Origin: Nematocida homosporus
Lineage: Eukaryota > Microsporidia
Assembly (NCBI RefSeq): GCF_024244095.1
Contig: NW_026250688.1
Coordinates: forward strand, 1 to 64,000
Length of the DNA: 64,000 nucleotides
Direction of reading: 5' to 3'
Each line of letters opens with the position of its first letter. Within the stretch, counting starts at the first letter, position 1. Below, piece after piece: positions 19,091-25,422 of the stretch. A program made the translations under genes and the position numbers. The notes below the pieces were generated by a model. It was not told the origin of the DNA. It worked only from the letters and a program-made list of their open reading frames with translations, and searched no databases.

Positions 19091-19485
19091 GTTGTCTGAA
19101 AAAGAATTTAGAATTTATTGGGTTTACTATGGGGTTAGTACTTGGCTTAGAAGTTGCTGTAATAAATTGGAGTGATTTAGATTGGACTGATTTGAAGTTA
19201 GATTGACTGGGGTAGGTTTTGGTGGGTTTTTGTGTTGTTTTTTGAATTAAGATTAGATTGAGTTAGATGGGGTGGAGTTGAGTAAGGGTGGTGTTGAGTT
19301 AGGTTAGGTTAGGGTGGAGTTTGGGTGGAGTTAGGTGGAGTTTGGGTGGTATTAGATTGAATTAAGTTGAATTAAGTTGAGATAGTGTAATGAATAGATA
19401 AGTTTTTGGGGTGGGATCTTTCCTTTTAGAGTAGTGAGGGTTGGGGTGGGTTAGAGTAGTGAGGGTTGAGGTGGGTTGGATTGGA
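19091..19485. repeat. G/T-rich degenerate pentamer repeats
   Basis: The 395-bp interval between two minus-strand genes is made of GGGTGGAGTTAGG / TTGAATTAAG-type repeats on the plus strand. No gene was recognised. Confidence 0.55.
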
Positions 19486-19818
19486 TTAGGAGAGGAATTT
19501 GGTGAGGTGGCGGATGGGATGGGAAAGAGTGCCTAGTTTGCGGCGGGACCAGAAGAGTAGGGCAATGAATTCAATAAAGATGGCTAGATGGGTTAGTTTG
19601 AAAGAAATAGCAAATCCAGATAAGAAAAGAATTAACGGCTTGATATTTTGGAAGTTTTGAATACTACAGAGGACTCCAATAGTAGTAAGAGTATTGCCGA
19701 CAAAAACAAGATGGGTGTCCATTAGGAGGAAACCTAGTAGGATAAAAAAGATACCTGCACTGATTAGTGCGTGTTTTGGTTTTAGAGAATGGGTGAGATT
19801 GTTGAATTGGTTAAGCAT
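19486..19818 (-). CDS. GOT1: Got1/Sft2-like Golgi vesicle transport membrane protein
   Basis: From the ATG at 19818 the product has 110 residues and four hydrophobic segments (ALISAGIFFILLGFLLM; HLVFVGNTLTTIGVLC; LILFLSGFAISF; LAIFIEFIALLFW). Length, topology and the FLLMDTHLVFVGNTL pattern (compare FDRGLLALGN in the family) fit Got1, a tetraspanning protein of ER-Golgi vesicles (yeast Got1 is 138 residues). The frame is open to 19860, but only a TTG lies there. The ATG at 19818 follows CCTTTTATTTTTTGTCC, the local T-tract signal, and is preferred. Its 5' side abuts the relic family-gene end at 19871. Confidence 0.65.
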   Translation of the reverse strand: MLNQFNNLTHSLKPKHALISAGIFFILLGFLLMDTHLVFVGNTLTTIGVLCSIQNFQNIKPLILFLSGFAISFKLTHLAIFIEFIALLFWSRRKLGTLSHPIRHLTKFLS

Positions 19819-19870
19819 GGACAAAAAATAAAAGGTGGGTTTAGATTGGTTAGAAATCAAGTTGATTACT

Positions 19871-19927
19871 TGTGGTGTGTCATACTTGCAAGCATGCCAA
19901 GGTCGAAATGTTAGATGGTTTAAATAA
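19871..19927 (+). pseudogene. Relic 3' end of a six-TM secreted-family gene (family B)
   Basis: Nineteen codons ending in TAA translate as CGVSYLQACQGRNVRWFK. This aligns without gaps with the last residues of the intact gene at 20636-22558 (CGASYLQAHHNRNNGGFK), and the following TAAATAAAG-TGAAATTCATATCT matches too. The frame upstream is short and abuts the Got1 gene, so only the tail of a former tandem copy remains. Confidence 0.75.
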
Positions 19928-19933
19928 AGTTGA

Positions 19934-20162
19934 AATTCATATCTAAGAAGTCTAGAATTCGGTTATAAAAGAGTAGATTCTGTTTTTGATAACTTCCCAA
20001 AAAGGAAGAAAGAGAATGGATGACGTCATCTTTCCTTTAGTTTGATAGACAATTTTCAAACCAGTTGCAAAATAATGTGAATTCGAATGAGATTAGTATT
20101 TCTATGTATAATGTTCCAAATAAAGCATCTTTATTACAGTTTGTACTACCCACCTCGAAATC
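19934..20162. repeat. Direct repeat, copy 1 (about 225 bp, near 90 percent identical to 23068-23290)
   Basis: The stretch from AATTCATATCTAAGAAGTC to CCCACCTCGAAAT is repeated at 23068-23290. Both copies contain a TATAAAAG box, a CArG-like CCCAAAAAGG, a TGACGTCA site and the AATAAAG-CAT-CTTTATT hairpin. Copy 1 follows directly on the relic gene end, so this is duplicated 3' flank of the family-B gene. Confidence 0.85.
20119..20135. terminator. Bidirectional polyadenylation-type hairpin AATAAAG-CAT-CTTTATT
   Basis: A perfect 7-bp inverted repeat places AATAAA on both strands. The same hairpin occurs at 23251-23267 in the second repeat copy, where it lies between convergent genes. A shared polyadenylation signal is the likely role, by inference. 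Confidence 0.45.
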
Positions 20163-20635
20163 CCCAATACTAACCCAAAAGTGACGAGGTTCACTTCTGG
20201 CAAAGGAAATTGTCTAGGACTGTTTTGGCAATGGGGTTTTATAGCTTCCTACAATAGCTTTGCCGGCAGAAGACGTGAGTTGATTCGACAAAAAGTACAT
20301 CACTGGATATGAAAACAGCTAATAAGCCACACAGCCACAAGCGCCTTTTAGGCGGTATTGGGTTAGTGTTGGGTTGAGTTGGTTTATTAATGGTAAAGAT
20401 CTCCTATTGTTAGTAGATTAAAGCTAAACTTCGGCAGAATTAACAGATCATAACCCTCATAATCCGTTGCTTATTGGGTTGGCAAAAGTGTTATACGCGC
20501 TTTCCTTGCCTTGTCTTCTCTTCTAATTGGGCTATTATTGGCTTTGAGTACGGGTGATATTTCAGCCAATAACTGGTAAGGGATTTCCTAATATGGAAAT
20601 TTTGACTATAAATATAACCGGTTTTTAAGTTGCTG
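20163..20635. promoter_or_regulatory. Upstream region of the family-B gene with CArG box and TATA box
   Basis: CCTAATATGG at 20587-20596 fits CC(A/T)6GG, and TATAAATA follows at 20607-20614, 21 bp before the ATG at 20636. The same sequence and layout stand before the paralogue at 55279. The rest of the interval carries no recognisable gene; it includes a copy of the GTATTGGGTTAG repeat and a short CGCC-TTTTA-GGCG inverted repeat near 20350. Confidence 0.6.
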
Positions 20636-22558
20636 ATGCTTAATCAACTAAGAAGATTCGAATTGGTACTTGTTTTTGTGCTTGTTTGGTGTTTATTGGC
20701 ATTAAACAGTCAAGTTGTGGCCACCGTAGGTGTGTCTACATATCTAATGAATCAAGTTCTATCACTAGAAGAATTAGCGGCCCTCGACTTCCCGTGGGCC
20801 AAAAAGACATTGGAGGACTATAAGAATGGGCAGATAAAGCACAATGGCTTGCCGCTAGTTGCCTCTACGGATATAAATGCGAAGCGCTTGTTTCTGAGGT
20901 ACTACTTTTATCAGCGCCTAGGGCTTTCTTTCGACCGCCAGTCACGAACAGAGTACATAGCCCAGCACTTGAAATCTCTATTCAAGCACCGCGGTTATAC
21001 TATAACTCGTGCCCCGTATATCGAATACGATCATGTCCCAAACATTCTTATGCTGTACGCTGCACTAAATCAAGATCCAGCCCACCCAAACCAAATCCAA
21101 ACGACTATCAATCCCAAGCATGAGGTTTTTGTTAAGCACATCGCTAGCTTTGCTTGTTATCTAGAGGCTCCCGCCGCCACAAATAGACTTGAGATACTAT
21201 GTCTTGACGAAACAAAGTACGCCGAGCTCACTGGACAAAAAGAGGACAAATCTACAGAGACTATGAAGTTGTATTCCCTTATTCAAACCAAGGAAAACCT
21301 CCAAACTCTGCGCCGCAGTTTTATATTCAACTACATTCATCCGCTCAACACATACCTCTACTGCACCGGTCTCAACTATCTATATGATGCCGATAATAAG
21401 ACATTCGTGATAATAAATCACACTGCTGGTGATTCTGCGAACTTTATCCCTCATAAAGTCTGCCAAGTTGCGCGATTTACCTTTGAGGACGCAGTGCGTC
21501 TGCGGTATGCTCCCGACGATACATACACCATAGTAGCCAAGGATGTGCATTTAGAAACCTTCAGAAAGGCAATCCAGCGGTATTTGGGCATTGGCGAGCA
21601 CAGAAGGTTCTACCGGGATAACAACAAGAACATAAGCACTTTTGCCGAGTATACACAGTATAAAGAGCTGAAGAAACAGAGCCCCGAGCCAGTTAAACCC
21701 AATAAGGAAGTAATAGAGATAGTAGGCGTGACAAAGATACCAAAAATTCGCTACATAGAAGAAGTACCATACACCACCAGGACGTCCTGGTATGCAGATT
21801 ACTTTTCTAACCTGCCGGGCTGGTCTTGTACGGCACTCATTCTAAGCGAATATATATTCTATTATTTCCTGATCTACATTATATTGTTTATCTTGGCAGC
21901 CTTTTGTTGCCTTTTCTTCTCGTGGGGTCTGATCTCTAATATCTTCACTAACCCAGCTCGGGATGTGTATTGGAGTAATAGTCTCTGTTTCGGATTCATT
22001 GCAATCGCAACGGTCGCTTTATTGGGTAATTTTGGATATCAACTGTTTACCCGTTGCAGATGTGATGGCTGGACATTCTCCAATATCATACTTCTGACAC
22101 TTCTAGGACTAGCACCCGTCTCTGTTGTTGGATGTCTGATTGTGTGGACAGTGCTTTATCGCCGCAGGCCAAGCCTAGGCAGGCATCTCCACTGGATACT
22201 TTATTTCCTTTCATTCCTACTCCTTGATGCCTTGCTAATTATAGATGACCATATCTTTGACGAGTACGCCTATTGGATTATGAACTCGGATCTTATATGT
22301 GAATCGTTCTATCTCTTTGGCGTGGGACTCCTTATTGATCTTTCTAACCTAAGGCTTGAACAAGAGCGAGAACAAGAACAAGGCGAGAACAAAAAAGAAC
22401 ACAGTGTTTCGATAATCGCAATCAAAACAGCCAAAATAATATGTCTTTTTATTGTGGTGCTAGGGTTGGTTGGGCTAGTGATTTGGGGTTGTGGTCTGGA
22501 TTGTGGTGCGTCATATTTGCAAGCTCACCACAATCGAAATAATGGAGGATTTAAATAA
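20636..22558 (+). CDS. Signal-peptide plus six-TM membrane protein (family B, copy 1)
   Basis: From the ATG at 20636 the protein has 640 residues. A signal peptide (LVLVFVLVWCLLALNSQVVA) is followed by an ectodomain of about 370 residues with the VLSLEELAALDFPWAKK segment. Six hydrophobic helices then lie between about 395 and 635, and a short polar tail ends in NNGGFK. The gene at 55279 is a paralogue sharing LSLEEL..FPWA, NYIHPL...LNYLY and AVRLRYA. No known enzyme domain is visible. An earlier TTG at 20630 in the same frame is not needed. The stop overlaps a polyadenylation-like AAATAAAG. The family looks lineage-specific and surface or secretory; function unknown. Confidence 0.85.
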   Translation: MLNQLRRFELVLVFVLVWCLLALNSQVVATVGVSTYLMNQVLSLEELAALDFPWAKKTLEDYKNGQIKHNGLPLVASTDINAKRLFLRYYFYQRLGLSFDRQSRTEYIAQHLKSLFKHRGYTITRAPYIEYDHVPNILMLYAALNQDPAHPNQIQTTINPKHEVFVKHIASFACYLEAPAATNRLEILCLDETKYAELTGQKEDKSTETMKLYSLIQTKENLQTLRRSFIFNYIHPLNTYLYCTGLNYLYDADNKTFVIINHTAGDSANFIPHKVCQVARFTFEDAVRLRYAPDDTYTIVAKDVHLETFRKAIQRYLGIGEHRRFYRDNNKNISTFAEYTQYKELKKQSPEPVKPNKEVIEIVGVTKIPKIRYIEEVPYTTRTSWYADYFSNLPGWSCTALILSEYIFYYFLIYIILFILAAFCCLFFSWGLISNIFTNPARDVYWSNSLCFGFIAIATVALLGNFGYQLFTRCRCDGWTFSNIILLTLLGLAPVSVVGCLIVWTVLYRRRPSLGRHLHWILYFLSFLLLDALLIIDDHIFDEYAYWIMNSDLICESFYLFGVGLLIDLSNLRLEQEREQEQGENKKEHSVSIIAIKTAKIICLFIVVLGLVGLVIWGCGLDCGASYLQAHHNRNNGGFK

Positions 22559-22575
22559 AGTCGAAATTCATATCT

Positions 22576-23078
22576 CAAAATAGGAATACTAAATCTAATT
22601 CAATACCAACTAAAATCCAATTCTGAACAAGATTTATATATTTCATCTTTATGCTAATCTCGAGATACTGAAACCATCAGTGATTATCGATGTCATTAAA
22701 GCCATAAATCAACAAGACAAATATGTTAGACTACAACCAATCTGATCTCTGGTGGCATTGATTTCAAAAGCAGGCAAGCATCCTTATGATCCTCAAGAGT
22801 AAGTTATGCTTAATAGTCTTGAGAAAGTCTTGAGAAAGGTGTGATAGAAGTACAAATGATGGAAGTAATTGGCACTGATGGTTCTGAAAGACCAAAGGGA
22901 GTCTTTATAGAAGGACATGGTAGGAATTGGCATCTAGACGCATAAAACCCCTACAAACACGTTCGAGGCCATTATAAGAGCAAAGAGATGCAAACACAAC
23001 AGGATCGATTATTGCCAAGGATATATCAGAACGAATAAAGACATCTTTTCGACTAGTATACTAACCTAATTCATATCT
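22576..23078. mobile_element. Probable 503-bp insertion flanked by 11-bp direct repeats (AATTCATATCT)
   Basis: In the relic copy the gene end and the 225-bp repeat are contiguous, joined at AATTCATATCT (19934-19944). In the intact locus the same 11 bases stand at 22565-22575 and again at 23068-23078, with about 490 unrelated bases between. This is the pattern of an insertion with target duplication, or of deletion by microhomology in the other copy. The insert carries decayed coding-like pieces, such as a frame reading VIIDVIKAINQQDKYVRL and another reading GVIEVQMMEVIGTDGSERP. They faintly resemble retroelement integrase ends, but I cannot assign a family. Confidence 0.5.
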
Positions 23079-23290
23079 AAGAAGTCTAGAATTGAGTTAT
23101 AAAAGAGTATATTATGTTTTTGATAATTTCCCAAAAAGGAAAAAGAGGGCAAATGACGTCATCTTTTCTTTAGTTTGATAGACAATTTTCAATCCATCAA
23201 AAAATAGTGCGAGTTTGAATGAGATTAGTATTTCTATGTATAATGTTCCAAATAAAGCATCTTTATTACTTTCTGTCCTACCCACCTCGA
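23068..23290. repeat. Direct repeat, copy 2
   Basis: This copy pairs with 19934-20162 and has the same internal order: TATAAAAG, CCCAAAAAGG (23130-23139), TGACGTCA (23154-23161) and the AATAAA/TTTATT hairpin (23251-23267). It lies at the 3' side of the small membrane-protein gene at 23448. Confidence 0.85.
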
Positions 23291-23447
23291 AATGGTCACT
23301 TTCGGGTGGTTTATTGTTTCAAGTCCGGCCCACGGTTTCATGGTTGGCGCTTCACACTTATCAAGTAGAGATAAAATTGACACAATTAAGATTAGGGCTT
23401 GGTTATTGGTTAAAGTGCTGCGGTTACTTGTACTTTTCCAGAAGAAC

Positions 23448-23927
23448 TTATATGTTCGGACTCTTAATGTTACTGAGGCTTTCGTTAATTGTCTTGCCAA
23501 TGGTCTCATCAAGAACTTGTTTGGCCTTTCCTGCGAGGTCAACACCTGTTTGCTTAACTGTTCCAAGGACATTTTCACCTGTTTGCTTAACTTTTTCAAG
23601 GGCACTTTCACCTGCTTGCTTTGCTTGTTCGAAGGCTGGCAACTCGCTGGAATAGAAGGTTCGGTTAATCCAGTTGAGTACAGGCGTGATAATGGCTTGG
23701 TAGTTGATTACTTCAGTGTAGCAGAGAACAGCAATGGTGAAGACAATAAGAGCTATAGTTCCAAAGATAACGGCAAACTTGATCGCTGTTTTCTTTGACT
23801 TATCTTCAAGGGCACAGAGTGAAAAGACAAATAGAACAAACATTACACTAAGTGCTGCACCTGAAGCGATACTAGTGTACATAAAAGCAGAAGGCATGGC
23901 ATCTATAAACGAAGCAACGTTAATCAT
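23448..23927 (-). CDS. Small two-TM protein with four 11-residue amphipathic repeats (family C, copy 1)
   Basis: The 159-residue protein has two hydrophobic segments (about 17-40 and 48-69), then the family signature CYTEVINYQAI...NWINRTFY. Residues 103-146 hold four consecutive 11-mers: KQAGESALEKV, KQTGENVLGTV, KQTGVDLAGKA and KQVLDETIGKT. Such 11-mer helices are known in apolipoprotein, perilipin and synuclein-type lipid-binding segments; the lipid role here is inference. The paralogue at 24558-25040 shares the TM part but not the 11-mers. Upstream, a TATA-like box and two CArG boxes (23971-23980 and 23999-24008) stand in fixed order. Function unknown, probably a parasite or host membrane protein. 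Confidence 0.8.
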   Translation of the reverse strand: MINVASFIDAMPSAFMYTSIASGAALSVMFVLFVFSLCALEDKSKKTAIKFAVIFGTIALIVFTIAVLCYTEVINYQAIITPVLNWINRTFYSSELPAFEQAKQAGESALEKVKQTGENVLGTVKQTGVDLAGKAKQVLDETIGKTINESLSNIKSPNI

Positions 23928-24252
23928 TCAGTAGGTACAAAAAACTTTTTATAAATACACCTACTTTTTTCCTTTTTAGGAAATGTGTCACTGAATTGCC
24001 ATATATGGTAATTTTCCATATGACGTATAAAAAGATACTTATTTGACATACTGTCAAAGACCGGCTTATTAGATGATTACGAGTGCCGGGAAACACAAAG
24101 GAATAAATCTAGGCAAATATCTTATGTACAAGTAGATAGAGGTTTGAATTTAAGGTGTGATTGATGGTAGTAGTGAAATGATTCATTTCTGCTTAGAAGT
24201 AGATCTTTCATATTTAACCTTAGCACTAAGGATAGAGATAGTGTATTTTGCC
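23928..24252. promoter_or_regulatory. Minus-strand promoter with TATA box and two CArG boxes
   Basis: Read on the minus strand towards the gene starting at 23927: CCATATATGG (23999-24008), then CCTAAAAAGG (23971-23980), then a TATTTATAAAAA box (about 23946-23957), then the ATG. The two CArG boxes are 28 bp apart, as in the paralogue's promoter. The rest of the gap shows no gene. Confidence 0.6.
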
Positions 24253-24410
24253 TTATCTAATAATAGCCCTGCACTCTTTCTTTCTAGCACTATTGGCCAA
24301 GCGGCTGGTCTGTTTGGTTATAAAAGGGCTTTCTTGGCCAGTAGATACTTGCGTGCTGGTCGGGGTAGAGTAGAAGACCTTATTGATTCGGGTTAGTATT
24401 TTCCCAGTAA
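24253..24410 (-). pseudogene. Relic of a third family-C gene
   Basis: The minus strand reads GKILTRINKVFYSTPTSTQ and then a Lys/Arg-rich end. INKVFYSTP corresponds to NWINKVFYTTS in the intact gene just upstream and to NWINRTFYSSE in copy 1, and the DNA around it is about 80 percent identical over some 26 bases. The TM-coding part is missing and repeat-like DNA replaces it, so this is likely a decayed 3' fragment. Confidence 0.4.
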
Positions 24411-24557
24411 TGGGCTTGTTGTTGAGTGTATTGGGTTGGTATTGGGTTGGGATTGTCTTAGATAAGATAGAGATGGTGGAACACCCTAGAAAATAAGTAG
24501 TAAAATAGCATAAACGTGCTTTATTCTTATGATTAAGCTGCTTGCCATTAGTTGGCT

Positions 24558-25040
24558 TCAAACCGTTGATTGGCAGACAGGAACTACATCAATAGCAATG
24601 CCGGCCTCGTCGTTCTTGCGATCAAATTCGCGAAGTGACTCAAAACACTTATCTTTCTCTTGCTGAGTCATCTCTGGCATGGTTGAGCGTTTGACTCGTG
24701 GAGCATCCTTAGTAATGTCATTGGTTTCTAGGGGTTTCTCGGCAGGCGCATTATTAGATGTAGTGTAGAAGACTTTGTTAATCCAGTTAACTATAGATGT
24801 GGCAATAGCCTTGTAGTTGATTACTTCAGTGTAGCAGAGAATAGCAAGGATGAGGAGAATAAGAGCTATAACTCCAAGGATAACGGCAACGGTAATCACA
24901 CGTTTCTTGGCTTTCTTTTTAAGACAACAAACTGAGAGGACAATCATGAGAATAAGAACAGCAAGTGCTATTGCGGAACCGACACCAACATTCCATATGA
25001 TGTTTGGCAGACTAGATAGAACAGATTCGAGATTGATCAT
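24558..25040 (-). CDS. Small two-TM protein (family C, copy 2)
   Basis: From the ATG at 25040 the product has 160 residues and begins MINLESV, matching MINVASF of copy 1. The frame is open further upstream to 25112, but that extension would cover the TATA and CArG boxes, so 25040 is chosen. Two hydrophobic segments flank a Lys-rich loop (CCLKKKAKKR), followed by the signature CYTEVINYKAI...NWINKVFY. The C-terminal 70 residues are polar and lack the 11-mer repeats of copy 1, so the tails have diverged or been exchanged. An AATAAAG signal lies about 30 nt past the stop. Function unknown. Confidence 0.8.
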   Translation of the reverse strand: MINLESVLSSLPNIIWNVGVGSAIALAVLILMIVLSVCCLKKKAKKRVITVAVILGVIALILLILAILCYTEVINYKAIATSIVNWINKVFYTTSNNAPAEKPLETNDITKDAPRVKRSTMPEMTQQEKDKCFESLREFDRKNDEAGIAIDVVPVCQSTV

Positions 25041-25422
25041 AATATTACATCGGTCATAAAACTTTTCATAAATATGCTTATTCTTTTCCTTTTTGGGAAA
25101 TATTACGTTCAATTACCATAAATGGTAATTTCTCAACTTGTTTCCGACGGGTGGTTTATTCGAAATATTTTTGAGAGCCAACTTACCAAGTTGTTTTGAT
25201 CTCGGGGGTAAGATAAGGGGGTAAATTCAGGAAATGAATTTTGGGATTTAGAAATAAAGATTCAGGTTATTTTATGTGATTTTAACTGATTGGGGTTAGA
25301 TTAAGTTGGGTTGGACTTAATTTGGTGATTAGACTATTGGGTTAGGTGTTGAAACAAATAAATGGATCTATTTATTGTGCCACAAAGCCTTGAAATCGGC
25401 TATTGGGTAGTGCTAGACTGGA
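25041..25422. promoter_or_regulatory. Minus-strand promoter with paired CArG boxes, then repeat DNA
   Basis: For the gene starting at 25040: a TATTTATGAAAA box (about 25062-25077), a CArG-like CCCAAAAAGG on the minus strand (25088-25097, one mismatch) and a perfect CCATAAATGG (plus-strand reading, 25116-25125), again 28 bp apart. From 25250 to 25400 there is GGGTTAGATTAAG-type repeat sequence and an AATAAAT signal for the protease gene. Confidence 0.6.

Noticed and set aside
20630..20635. TTG starts of frames at 20630, 55240, 59782, 58803, 19860
   Set aside because: An ATG with a fitting upstream signal (TATA box or T-tract) lies a few codons downstream in each case and was used instead.
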